A stretch of DNA of 15,314 bases from Bacteroidales bacterium (GCA_007122505.1 SKTQ01000122.1:1-15314); one strand, 5' to 3'; positions 1 to 6,574 are shown, numbered from the stretch's first letter. The notes: generated from the sequence alone by a model not told the origin. Translations and numbers: made by a program.

Positions 1-264
1 ATACATATTAGCCATCCTTTTATTCATCAGCTGGTTGTATCATGCTTTGATGACTTTTTTAAGGAACAGATTTCCAAATATTCCGATTACCGGTCAGTGC
101 CATTGGGTTGTATTGGTTCGGTGGCTTATCATTTCCGGGAAGTTTTTGAAATATCGGCACATAAAATGGGTATTCAACCGGTGAAGTATATGTCGTCGCC
201 TATGGAGGGGCTGGTTCGGTACCATTTGGGTGAGGCTGGTGGTTTTGGGGAAAGTGTTGATTAA
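1..264 (+). CDS. C-terminal end of a BadF/BadG/BcrA/BcrD-type ATPase (N-acetylglucosamine kinase-like), 5' part outside window
   Basis: An open frame runs from base 1 to the TAA at 262-264, giving the last 87 residues of a protein whose start lies outside the window. It includes the segments PLGCIGSVAYHF and SPMEGLVRYH. From my knowledge of the family, these match the end of the Bacteroidetes BadF/BadG-like ATPases, often annotated as N-acetylglucosamine kinase. That end carries a glycine-rich P-x-G-x-x-GS-x-A-Y-x-F motif of the actin-like fold and finishes at a conserved G-L-V-x-YH. The nucleotide-binding N-terminal half is not visible, so the substrate cannot be told. The gene converges with miaA, and a heptamer repeat begins at its stop codon. 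The family call is fairly secure; the specific sugar is a guess. Confidence 0.75.
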   Translation: MHISHPFIHQLVVSCFDDFFKEQISKYSDYRSVPLGCIGSVAYHFREVFEISAHKMGIQPVKYMSSPMEGLVRYHLGEAGGFGESVD

Positions 265-346
265 GAAGTAATTAGTAAGAAGTAGGCAGTAAGAAGTAGA
301 TAGTAAGAAGTAGATAGTAGATAGTAGATAGTAGATAGAAGGTAGA
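262..346. repeat. Tandem 7-nt repeat (AGTAAGA / AGTAGAT)
   Basis: From the stop codon of the ATPase gene the DNA runs as about a dozen heptamers. In order they are TAAGA (partial), AGTAATT, AGTAAGA, AGTAGGC, AGTAAGA, AGTAGAT, AGTAAGA, four copies of AGTAGAT, then a decayed AGAAGGT. The left part alternates two heptamers, giving a 14-nt higher-order unit, and the right part is homogeneous. The array is purine-rich on this strand and lies in a convergent gene gap, so it is probably non-coding. Confidence 0.85.
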
Positions 347-355
347 AAAATTGTG

Positions 356-397
356 TTTTGCGGCTTATTTTTTTTATTCCTCGCAAAGGCCGCAAAA
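356..397. repeat. Perfect 9-bp inverted repeat with 24-nt loop
   Basis: TTTTGCGGC at 356-364 is the exact reverse complement of GCCGCAAAA at 389-397. The loop contains a run of eight T. It lies between two convergent genes and could act as a bidirectional terminator, but the loop is long for an intrinsic terminator. The right arm is also part of the CGCAAAR word block, so the symmetry may come from that repeat family. Confidence 0.5.
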
Positions 398-420
398 GTT
401 TTCACGCAAAAAACGCAAAG
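382..420. repeat. Block of four CGCAAAR words
   Basis: CGCAAAG (382-388), CGCAAAA (391-397), CGCAAAA (405-411) and CGCAAAG (414-420) occur at start-to-start spacings of 9, 14 and 9 nt. Read on the minus strand this is a TTTGCG-rich phrase. It lies between the 7-nt and 8-nt repeat blocks in a gap with no gene. Its function is unknown. Confidence 0.6.
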
Positions 421-434
421 AGGGGATCATTTGT

Positions 435-482
435 ACATTAATACATTTTCACATTTTCACATTGATAAATTGGTAAATTGGA
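435..482. repeat. Tandem 8-nt repeat (ACATTTTC family)
   Basis: Six consecutive octamers are visible: ACATTAAT, ACATTTTC, ACATTTTC, ACATTGAT, AAATTGGT, AAATTGGA. The period is exact but the units are diverged. The block ends 20 nt before the miaA stop codon. It completes the 238-nt gap between the ATPase gene and miaA, in which I see no coding potential. Confidence 0.65.
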
Positions 483-502
483 GGGTTCTGGTGGAGCAAC
501 CG

Positions 503-1405
503 CTATCGCTGGCGAATATATTCCAGGATACCGGCTTTGTCCTCCGGGTGAAACCAGGCGGCATCCTCATACCTTTTAAACCAGGTAAGTTGCCTTTTGG
601 CATATCTGCGGGTGTTGGTTTTTATTTTTTCGACAGCCAATGAAAGGTTCCAGCGGTTGGCCAGCCAATCGAAGAGTTCCTTATAGCCAACGGTGTTCAG
701 TGCGTTATGGTGGCGCATGGGGTACAATCCAATTGCTTCCTCAATGAGACCTTGCCGGATCATTTCGTCGGTTCGATGGTTGATACGTTGGAACAGTTCT
801 TCCCGGGATCTGTTGAGAACGACTCGCTTAATGCGGAAAGGTCTTTGCAGGGGTTGTTTTTTTCTTAGTGTCGAAAACGCATGTCCCGAAGAAAAGTATA
901 CTTCCAGGGCGCGCATGATTCTTTTGGGGTTTGCGCGGTCCACTTCGTCATAATAGACAGGGTCAATTTTTCTGAGCCAGTTGCGCAGTCCGGTGAGACC
1001 TTCGTTGGCAAATATTTGCTTAACCCTTTGCCTTTGGGCAGGATCGGGGTCAGGGAGATCATCAATGCCACTATAAATGGTATCCAGGTAAAGGCCTGAT
1101 CCACCAGTGAGTATAACAAAATCGTTTACCCTGAACAAACTGTTGATAATGTCCAGCGCCTGTTTCTCATAGATGGCTACGTTGTAATAATCGGGAATGG
1201 AAAGATGCCCGATAAGGTGATGGGGTATTTGTTTTCTTTCTTCTTTTGTGGGACTGGCTGTACCGATCTGCAATTCGCGGTAGAACTGACGGGCGTCGGC
1301 AGATACGATTTCAGTATTGATTTCACGGGCAAGGTCGATACACAGCGATGTTTTACCTGCAGCCGTGGGGCCGGCAATCATCACAAGTGTTTTATCTTTC
1401 GTCAT
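503..1405 (-). CDS. miaA: tRNA dimethylallyltransferase (tRNA isopentenyltransferase)
   Basis: MiaA transfers a dimethylallyl group from DMAPP to N6 of A37 in tRNAs that read codons starting with U, making i6A37. From the chosen ATG the protein has 300 residues, normal for the family. Near the N-terminus is the P-loop GPTAAGKTS, followed by the conserved VSADARQFYRELQIGTA segment (usually SADSRQxYxxxxIGTAKP) and HHLIGH. Further on are LTGGSGLYLD, the DPxxAxRIMRALEVY-like NPKRIMRALEVY, VGYKEL, and a C-terminal TRRYAKRQLTWFKR, all signature segments. The start is taken at 1405 (MTKDKTLVM); ATG at 1414 adds three residues. The upstream frame open to 1633 lies inside the preceding gene and has no MiaA homology. 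The start overlaps the end of the pRiA4b-like gene by 14 nt, so the two are probably co-translated. The stop is TAG. Confidence 0.96.
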   Translation of the reverse strand: MTKDKTLVMIAGPTAAGKTSLCIDLAREINTEIVSADARQFYRELQIGTASPTKEERKQIPHHLIGHLSIPDYYNVAIYEKQALDIINSLFRVNDFVILTGGSGLYLDTIYSGIDDLPDPDPAQRQRVKQIFANEGLTGLRNWLRKIDPVYYDEVDRANPKRIMRALEVYFSSGHAFSTLRKKQPLQRPFRIKRVVLNRSREELFQRINHRTDEMIRQGLIEEAIGLYPMRHHNALNTVGYKELFDWLANRWNLSLAVEKIKTNTRRYAKRQLTWFKRYEDAAWFHPEDKAGILEYIRQR

Positions 1406-2012
1406 CAAACTCATCTGGTTCCGATGGTCCGTTCTCATCAAAAAAATCGTCTTCACCCTCAATCTGATCAAAATCCGACAAGTCCTCAATGGAGGGTTCA
1501 CCATCATCGAAGGCAAAGTCCATGGGTGTTTCCACCCCCGGTATTTGTTTTGGGGTGGCTGCCAACTCACGTGGCACAGGCCCCACAACCTTGCTGAAAT
1601 GTGGATATATCTGATCAGCTTTGGCCGGTGCAATTTTTATCAACTCAATGTAGAAGGTCCACTGGTTCAGATTATCATACACAAAAAGCAGTCGCTGATG
1701 GGGGTCGTCTATATAATCCTTCAGGATGCATTCATGCATCATCAGCGATTTATTTGTTGACTCCGGAGGTTCTTCCACCAAATCGTCTTCACCGGGGGGG
1801 GCGATGGGATCCATATCGATAAGCTGTATTTCCTTTTTTTTCCTGAAGCGGTGGTCGCAAATAAAAAAGGATGCCAGCATACCGGGGTCCAGACCCAGGT
1901 TGCCAAGAATTGCCTGGTGAAAATCCTCAAATGTTTGGTCAGCACGAAGTTCGATTTCACGCAAAAAATCGTCCTGATCTTCGAATCTGGTTTTAAACTT
2001 GTAAATCAGCAT
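1392..2012 (-). CDS. IS1096 passenger TnpR / plasmid pRiA4b ORF-3-like protein with acidic tail
   Basis: This is a 206-residue protein of the pRiA4b ORF-3-like family, named after a plasmid ORF and an IS1096 passenger gene. Family hallmarks visible here are MLIYKFKTRFED at the start, the segment FEDFHQAILGNLG, FFICDHRFRKKKEI, and LKDYIDDPHQRLLFVYDNLNQWTFYIEL, where the family usually has a W-x-H/D pattern. The last 45 or so residues are very rich in Asp and Glu and likely disordered. The biochemical function of the family is unknown to me. Nothing around it suggests a transposon; it sits between the CCA-adding enzyme gene (58 nt away) and miaA (14-nt overlap), an arrangement I associate with other Bacteroidetes. 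It therefore looks like a resident gene rather than a passenger. Confidence 0.85.
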   Translation of the reverse strand: MLIYKFKTRFEDQDDFLREIELRADQTFEDFHQAILGNLGLDPGMLASFFICDHRFRKKKEIQLIDMDPIAPPGEDDLVEEPPESTNKSLMMHECILKDYIDDPHQRLLFVYDNLNQWTFYIELIKIAPAKADQIYPHFSKVVGPVPRELAATPKQIPGVETPMDFAFDDGEPSIEDLSDFDQIEGEDDFFDENGPSEPDEFDDER

Positions 2013-2025
2013 ACACGACCTGTTC

Positions 2026-2049
2026 TGTAACCGGTTTTTGTCAGTTACA
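2026..2049. repeat. 6-bp inverted repeat upstream of the pRiA4b-like gene
   Basis: TGTAAC at 2026-2031 and GTTACA at 2044-2049 form a perfect inverted repeat with a 12-nt loop. It lies 13 nt upstream of the ATG at 2012, between that start and the putative -7 box. It could be an operator or a small leader hairpin, but six base pairs is weak evidence. Confidence 0.3.
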
Positions 2050-2058
2050 TTGACATCA

Positions 2059-2066
2059 CAAAAGTA
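2059..2066 (-). promoter_or_regulatory. Putative -7 box (TACTTTTG) for the pRiA4b-like gene and miaA
   Basis: TACTTTTG matches the Bacteroidetes -7 consensus TAnnTTTG exactly and lies about 46 nt upstream of the ATG at 2012, in the gap after the CCA-adding enzyme gene. No TTG is seen at the usual -33 distance, so this is a weak call. Confidence 0.35.
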
Positions 2067-2070
2067 AGGA

Positions 2071-3522
2071 TTAATTTTTTGAATTTTCTTTTGTCAGACC
2101 TAATTTTTCTCCTTCACTGATCATCAATTTCAGTGCTTCTTCCCTGTTGTTGGGGATGATGCCGTCGAGAATGGCCTCGCGGATCGCTGTTTTGATAATC
2201 CCAACCTCCGGAGAAGGTGAAATGCCAAAAGTTTCCATGATATCTTCACCCGACACGGGTGGCTGCCAGTTTCGCAGGCGGTCTTTTTCTTCTATTTCCT
2301 TGAGTTTTTTCCTGACGATGCGGAAATTTTCCAGGTAGCGAGATACTTTGTCACGGTTACCGGAGGTAATGTCAGCCTCGCAAAGGAGCATAAGGTCGTC
2401 GATATCATCGCCCGCATCAAAAAGAAGTCGCCTTACGGCCGAATCGGTAACAATACTTTCGGTAAGTGCAATGGGCCGCAGGTGCAGCAATACGAGTTTT
2501 TGCACATACCTCATTTTTTCGTTCAACGGTAACTTAAGGCGTTTAAATATTCTGTACACCATTTTTTTTCCGAGCATTTCATGCCCGTAAAAAGTCCAGC
2601 CAATTTTTTCGTCGTAGCGTTTGGTGGCAGGCTTGGCAATATCGTGTAGCAATGCAGCCCAGCGCAGCCACAAATCCGGAGTTTCCTGAGCCAGGTTATC
2701 CAACACTTGCATGGTGTGGTAAAAATTGTCCTTGTGTGCATTTCCGTCCACAACATCAACGCCATACATATCATCCAATTCGGGGAAAAACTGCTTCAGC
2801 AGCCCGGATGCCCGTAACATTTTGATCCCTTTTCCCGGTACCTGACACATCATGATCTTGTTAAACTCATCCATTACCCGTTCAATGGATACTATACAAA
2901 TCCGTTCGGCATTTTTTCTGATCGATTCAAAGGAAGCGGCATCAACTTCAAAATCCAGCTGGGCAGCAAATCTAATGGCACGCATCATCCGGAGTGGGTC
3001 ATCCGAATAAGTCACATCCGGGTCCAAAGGGGTGCGGATCAGACGGTTTTCAATATCATGAAGCCCTCCAAACAAATCTAGCAAATTGCCGTAATCCTTT
3101 TTGTTTAAACTAATGGCCAAGGTGTTGATGGTAAAATCACGGCGGTTAATATCGTCCTCCAGGGTGCCGTCTTCAACCAGGGGTTTCCGCGAATCAGCAC
3201 GGTATGATTCCTTTCGGGCACCCACAAATTCTATTTCCCAGTTACGGTACTTCAACATGGCTGTGCCAAAGTTCTTGAAAGTTTTTATGTGGCCTTTTCT
3301 GTTCAGCTTCTCGGCAACTTTTGATGCCAGTTCAATTCCGCTTCCCACAATCACAATGTCAATATCTTTTGATGGTCTGTCAAGAATAATGTCTCTCACC
3401 CATCCGCCAATCACATACACAGGCTTTTTCATCTCAGAAGCCGCTTCTGCAATTACTTCAAAAACTCTCCTGTTGATGTAATCCGAAAAATTTCTCACCG
3501 TATTCCGTTTAATAACAATCAT
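2071..3522 (-). CDS. cca: CCA tRNA nucleotidyltransferase with HD domain
   Basis: The enzyme adds or repairs the 3'-terminal CCA of tRNA. The 483-residue protein has the class II nucleotidyltransferase head: GGWVRD at residues 39-44 and the metal-binding pair in KDIDIV (D53, D55). These are followed by RRDFTINTLA (residues 127-136), TYSDDPLRMMRAIRFA (the B-motif region) and the arm domain ERVMDEF. An HD phosphohydrolase domain follows, with FYHT (H279), LLHDIAKP (H293, D294) and FYGHE (H314), so the metal ligands look intact. In this family the HD domain is linked to phosphatase or phosphodiesterase activity on tRNA ends. Sequence alone does not separate a full CCA-adding enzyme from an A-adding one, but no second such gene is visible here. 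It starts 24 nt after the threonylcarbamoyl-AMP synthase gene and is probably in the same operon. The stop is TAA. Confidence 0.95.
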   Translation of the reverse strand: MIVIKRNTVRNFSDYINRRVFEVIAEAASEMKKPVYVIGGWVRDIILDRPSKDIDIVIVGSGIELASKVAEKLNRKGHIKTFKNFGTAMLKYRNWEIEFVGARKESYRADSRKPLVEDGTLEDDINRRDFTINTLAISLNKKDYGNLLDLFGGLHDIENRLIRTPLDPDVTYSDDPLRMMRAIRFAAQLDFEVDAASFESIRKNAERICIVSIERVMDEFNKIMMCQVPGKGIKMLRASGLLKQFFPELDDMYGVDVVDGNAHKDNFYHTMQVLDNLAQETPDLWLRWAALLHDIAKPATKRYDEKIGWTFYGHEMLGKKMVYRIFKRLKLPLNEKMRYVQKLVLLHLRPIALTESIVTDSAVRRLLFDAGDDIDDLMLLCEADITSGNRDKVSRYLENFRIVRKKLKEIEEKDRLRNWQPPVSGEDIMETFGISPSPEVGIIKTAIREAILDGIIPNNREEALKLMISEGEKLGLTKENSKN

Positions 3523-3546
3523 CTAAAAAGGCAGGCGTCAAAGCAA

Positions 3547-4116
3547 TCAATTGCGAATCACCCGGATTTCGCCATTGGGATTAATTTTTACAATTGTGGA
3601 GGGCTTCGGACGCGAAAGGGTTTGATATCTGACCGGAACAATATGGTCAACAGCATCTTTTAACGGCTGAACAACGGAACTGAATGAAAAAGGATTGGCA
3701 GCTCCCGACACATTGGCAGAGGTAGAAGTGATGGGTTTGCCAAAGGCTTCCAGCAACTCCTGACAAAATTCATGACTGGGAATACGAATGGCTATTGAGC
3801 CATCGGAGGCAAGCAGGTTTCCCGGTAACTTGCGCGCCTCCGGATAAATAATCGTCAATGGCTCCTTTATACTGGCAATAAGCTCTTCCGCAGTTTCAGG
3901 AACCTCCTTTACATATTTTCTCAACATATCCATGTCCTTTACCAGGATAATCAGCGATTTTTCCTGCATCCGCTCCTTGATGTGATAAACTCGCTCAATG
4001 GCCTTGCCATTGGTGGCGTCACAACCAATACCCCATATGGTATCGGTCGGATACAAAATGGTTCCTCCATTATTCAGGACATCCAGAGCTTCCTTTATAT
4101 CAGAATTCAGCGACAT
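3547..4116 (-). CDS. tsaC: L-threonylcarbamoyladenylate synthase (TsaC/YrdC family)
   Basis: This enzyme makes threonylcarbamoyl-AMP from threonine, bicarbonate and ATP, the first step of t6A37 modification of tRNAs that read ANN codons. The 189-residue protein is a single YrdC domain without the C-terminal Sua5 extension. Visible motifs are YPTDTIWGIGCDA (from residue 22), the K-x-R loop HIKERMQEKSL (residues 45-55, with KSL where KPL is common), LPGNLL, the short strand IAIRIP (108-113) and STSANVSG (131-138). All are typical of the ATP- and threonine-binding cleft. It lies 77 nt downstream of the glycosyltransferase gene and 24 nt upstream of the CCA-adding gene. The functional call is strong; tsaC rather than ywlC/sua5 is chosen only because of the single-domain length. 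Confidence 0.94.
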   Translation of the reverse strand: MSLNSDIKEALDVLNNGGTILYPTDTIWGIGCDATNGKAIERVYHIKERMQEKSLIILVKDMDMLRKYVKEVPETAEELIASIKEPLTIIYPEARKLPGNLLASDGSIAIRIPSHEFCQELLEAFGKPITSTSANVSGAANPFSFSSVVQPLKDAVDHIVPVRYQTLSRPKPSTIVKINPNGEIRVIRN

Positions 4117-4193
4117 ACAAAAAATGCCATTAATCGTTCATACTATCTTTTATGTACCATCCAACTCCCATGCCAGATTGGTATCTTATATGC

Positions 4194-4970
4194 TTACTTA
4201 CCGGTTTCAGATTTCTGCGCAGTTTTGATCAAATGCCTCAGCTTTACATACTTTTGAAAGCACAAAAAGGCATCCTGGTAACTGACGACAAAACCCATAT
4301 AGCCCAGAAGAAAACCACGTTTTACCACAAAATGTTGAATAAACCGCCAAAAAGTTTTATAAACCACCTTCCATGCCGAACATGACACCCCTTTTCTGAA
4401 GGCTTCAGCAGCAGCTATGGTACTGAATCGGTTGATGGTATCAACATGTTCTTCGTATGAATCGCACATCCAGTGCAACAAATTCCCTTTTAGTTTGGTC
4501 ACCTGTGCATCTGCATCCATCACCACTTTGTCATGGGGGTTTACCCCACCCCATTTCCCTTTACGACGATCCCAAAGCCTTAATTTCCTGTCGGGATAAT
4601 AATTTGTATAACGCAACCATTTCCCGCAAAAGCGGTTGAGCCGGTTGAAACGATATCCGTCATGGGTCCAGTTTTCCTTTATCCTCTTGATCTCCCGGGT
4701 CAGTTCTTCTGACAAAGCTTCATCGGCATCCAGCGATAAAACATGGTCATAGCTTGCTTTTCCGAGCGCATAATTTTTTTGCTCTATGTAACCCAGAAAC
4801 GGCTGAGTATAAAATGCAACACCCAATGATCTGCATATTTCAGGTGTGCGGTCAACAGATCCTGAATCGACCACAACCACCTCATCGGCAACTGCTTGCA
4901 ACGATCGGATACATTGTCCGATATATTTTTCTTCATTCAATGCAATGATAACTGCAGATATGGGAGGCAT
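4194..4970 (-). CDS. Family 2 glycosyltransferase, WaaE/KdtX-like
   Basis: This is a cytoplasmic GT-A fold glycosyltransferase of 258 residues. The N-terminus ISAVIIALNEEKYI is the nucleotide-sugar binding start of family GT2. It is followed by VVVVDSGSVDRT (D35) and the DxD-type SLDADEAL (D81, D83). The tail has the RLNRFCGKWLRYTNYYPDRKLRLW segment shape of the WaaE/KdtX-like branch. That branch transfers sugars to the lipopolysaccharide inner core, so a role in LPS or other surface glycan assembly is likely; donor and acceptor cannot be read. A weakly hydrophobic stretch near the C-terminus (FLLGYMGFVVSYQDAFLCF) suggests membrane association. ATG at 4970 is chosen; the frame extends to a TTG at 4991, but that codon overlaps a -7 box. 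The 202-nt gap upstream, to dapD, contains no gene I can support. Confidence 0.88.
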   Translation of the reverse strand: MPPISAVIIALNEEKYIGQCIRSLQAVADEVVVVDSGSVDRTPEICRSLGVAFYTQPFLGYIEQKNYALGKASYDHVLSLDADEALSEELTREIKRIKENWTHDGYRFNRLNRFCGKWLRYTNYYPDRKLRLWDRRKGKWGGVNPHDKVVMDADAQVTKLKGNLLHWMCDSYEEHVDTINRFSTIAAAEAFRKGVSCSAWKVVYKTFWRFIQHFVVKRGFLLGYMGFVVSYQDAFLCFQKYVKLRHLIKTAQKSETGK

Positions 4971-4988
4971 GGGTTGTTTGTTTGTGGG

Positions 4989-4996
4989 CAAATGTA
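4989..4996 (-). promoter_or_regulatory. Putative -7 box (TACATTTG) for the glycosyltransferase gene
   Basis: TACATTTG fits TAnnTTTG and ends 18 nt before the ATG at 4970. That would give a very short 5' leader and supports the ATG over the upstream TTG. The nearest TTG further upstream is 25 nt away, longer than usual, so the -33 element is doubtful. Confidence 0.4.
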
Positions 4997-5172
4997 AACG
5001 ATTTTTTCATTGGATGCTTCGCAAATGCAAATAATTCATTGTATTATGGAAGCTCTCCCGGGAATTACACGTATTGTCCTGTTGATACAAAACGACAAAT
5101 CAGTGGTCCTGGCCATGAGTTGGTGCCATGTTCATAATTTCTCGCAAACATGGGAAATGTTTGAAACTTTGG

Positions 5173-5988
5173 TCATACAGCCACCTGGTGTTGCCGCAAA
5201 GCGTCATTCAGGCTGGTTTTACGGTCAGTACTTTCTTTTCTCTTTCCGATAATAAAGGCACATGGTACATTGTATGTACCTGCGGGAAATTGTTTTGCCA
5301 TGCTTCCGGGAATGACCACCGAACGGGCAGGAACTCTTCCCTGGTATTCGACCGGCTCAGGGCCGCTTATATCAATAATTTTTGTGGATGCCGTAAGAAC
5401 CACATTGGCTCCAAGAACCGCTTCCTTCTCCACATGTACCCCTTCCACCACGATGCAGCGTGAACCGATAAAGCTGTGGTCTTCAATGATAACCGGGGCT
5501 GCCTGAACAGGTTCCAGGACACCTCCAATACCGACTCCTCCGCTCAAATGCACATATTTGCCAATTTGTGCGCAGCTGCCCACAGTAGCCCAGGTATCTA
5601 CCATGGTTCCTGTGTCCACATAGGCACCAATATTTACATAAGATGGCATCATCACCACGTCGGGAGCCAGGTAAGCCCCATACCTGGCGATGGCATGGGG
5701 TACGACCCTTACCCCCAATTGCTGGTAGCCCCGCTTCAGGGGAATTTTATCATGAAACTCAAATGGGCCCAGCTCAAGGCGTTCCATTTCGCGAATGGGG
5801 AAATAGAGAATAACCGCTTTCTTCACCCAGTCATTTACCACCCACTCATTGTCCAATGGTTCAGCCACACGAATCCTTCCGGCATCAAGCAGGGCAATCA
5901 CCTCGTCGATGGTTTTTCGAACCCAGCCATCCGACAACAACGATCGTTCTTCCCATGCAGCTTCAATGGTTTCCTTTAGTTTTTCCAT
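5173..5988 (-). CDS. dapD: 2,3,4,5-tetrahydropyridine-2,6-dicarboxylate N-succinyltransferase
   Basis: DapD transfers a succinyl group from succinyl-CoA to tetrahydrodipicolinate in the succinylase branch of diaminopimelate and lysine synthesis. The protein has 271 residues, the usual length. The N-terminal helical domain (LKETIEAAWEERS, GRIRVAEP, VNDWVKKAVILYFP) is followed by a left-handed beta-helix of hexapeptide repeats. Diagnostic segments include MMPSYVNIGAYVDTGTMVDTW, SCAQIGKYVHLSGGVGIGGVLEP and ENHSFIGS-like EDHSFIGSRCIVVEG. ATG at 5988 gives MEKLKETIEAAW, a standard start. It is transcribed alone, divergent from ruvX, with about 65 nt of probable leader downstream of a TATATTTG box. 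The adjacent minus-strand glycosyltransferase gene starts about 200 nt downstream and has its own likely promoter. Confidence 0.97.
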   Translation of the reverse strand: MEKLKETIEAAWEERSLLSDGWVRKTIDEVIALLDAGRIRVAEPLDNEWVVNDWVKKAVILYFPIREMERLELGPFEFHDKIPLKRGYQQLGVRVVPHAIARYGAYLAPDVVMMPSYVNIGAYVDTGTMVDTWATVGSCAQIGKYVHLSGGVGIGGVLEPVQAAPVIIEDHSFIGSRCIVVEGVHVEKEAVLGANVVLTASTKIIDISGPEPVEYQGRVPARSVVIPGSMAKQFPAGTYNVPCAFIIGKRKESTDRKTSLNDALRQHQVAV

Positions 5989-6062
5989 AATTAAAGAATT
6001 TTAGTCATTTTGTACCATGGAAACACGCTGTAGGTTGTTTTCAAATAGTACAATCGGATATA

Positions 6063-6070
6063 CAAATATA
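6063..6070 (-). promoter_or_regulatory. Putative -7 box (TATATTTG) for dapD
   Basis: TATATTTG is an exact TAnnTTTG match on the dapD strand, 74 nt upstream of its ATG. No TTG lies at the optimal distance; the nearest is 24 nt upstream. With the ruvX box at 6124-6131 on the other strand it forms a divergent promoter pair. Confidence 0.42.
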
Positions 6071-6123
6071 GGATTATTTCCCGTCACAGGCCGGCAAGCA
6101 TCCTGCTGCACGGTCTGAATGTG

Positions 6124-6131
6124 TATCTTTG
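6124..6131 (+). promoter_or_regulatory. Putative -7 box (TATCTTTG) for ruvX-def-M16
   Basis: TATCTTTG is one of the best-known forms of the Bacteroidetes -7 element. It ends 14 nt before the ruvX ATG at 6146, so transcription would begin roughly 8-10 nt before the start codon. A CTG sits 18 nt upstream of the box as a two-of-three match to the -33 TTG. The box lies inside the ORF if the ATG at 6119 is used, which rules that start out if the promoter is real. Confidence 0.5.
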
Positions 6132-6145
6132 CAAAAAAAGTATTC

Positions 6146-6574
6146 ATGGGCAGAATCTTAGCCATCGATTATGGCCAAAAACGTGCGGGCATTGCCGTAA
6201 CGGATGAGCAGCAAATGATTGCAGGCGGGCTGTGTACACTGCATGTGAAGGATGTAATGTCTTTTCTGAATGAATACATTGCCATGGAAAATGTGGAATG
6301 CATTGTGGTGGGAGAACCATTCGACATGAAAAACCGTGCTTCTGATGCATCAAGATATATTGAGCCTTTTGTGAAGCACCTGCGCAAACAATTTCCCCAA
6401 ATTCCTGTTGAAAGAATAGATGAGCGATTTACTTCGCAGATGGCCATGCAAACAATGATTGATGCCGGGTTAAGGAAGAAAGCGAGGCAAAACAAAGCCC
6501 TGGTTGATACCATCAGTGCCACCATTATCTTACAATATTATCTGGAAAAACGTTCAAGAGAGAACAGCTTATGA
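6146..6574 (+). CDS. ruvX: Putative pre-16S rRNA nuclease / Holliday junction resolvase-like (YqgF family)
   Basis: This is a 142-residue RNase H-fold protein of the YqgF/RuvX family. In E. coli YqgF is implicated in maturation of the 16S rRNA 5' end; a Holliday-junction role was proposed from fold similarity. Visible features are MGRILAIDYGQKRAGIAVTD with the first catalytic Asp at residue 8, IVVGEPFDMKN (usually VVGxPxxxdG), VERIDERFTSQMA with the conserved DERxTS/T, and the C-terminal KALVDTISATIILQYYL carrying the last acidic residue. The set of catalytic residues looks complete. ATG at 6146 fits both the family N-terminus and the -7 box just upstream; the ATG at 6119 adds nine non-homologous residues. 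The stop overlaps the def start as ATGA (6571-6574), showing translational coupling. Confidence 0.93.
   Translation: MGRILAIDYGQKRAGIAVTDEQQMIAGGLCTLHVKDVMSFLNEYIAMENVECIVVGEPFDMKNRASDASRYIEPFVKHLRKQFPQIPVERIDERFTSQMAMQTMIDAGLRKKARQNKALVDTISATIILQYYLEKRSRENSL

Noticed and set aside
94..405. Reverse open frame of 103 codons across the heptamer repeat
   Set aside because: Its YYLLST-type sequence is just the translation of the repeat, and it overlaps the ATPase C-terminus, which has clear family similarity.
262..482. Possible CRISPR array
   Set aside because: The periods are 7 and 8 nt with no unique spacers, so this is simple tandem repetition.
1406..1633. N-terminal extension of miaA
   Set aside because: It lies inside the pRiA4b-like gene in another frame and is Trp/His/Arg-rich noise; the MiaA P-loop should be within the first 20 residues.
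1392..2012. Transposon or plasmid passenger suggested by the family name (IS1096/pRiA4b)
   Set aside because: No transposase, terminal inverted repeats or target duplication are visible, and the gene sits tightly within a housekeeping operon.
5010..5252. 80-codon forward frame between dapD and the glycosyltransferase gene
   Set aside because: It overlaps the dapD 3' end antisense, has no recognisable motif and no promoter-like box. I see no gene on either strand of this 202-nt gap.
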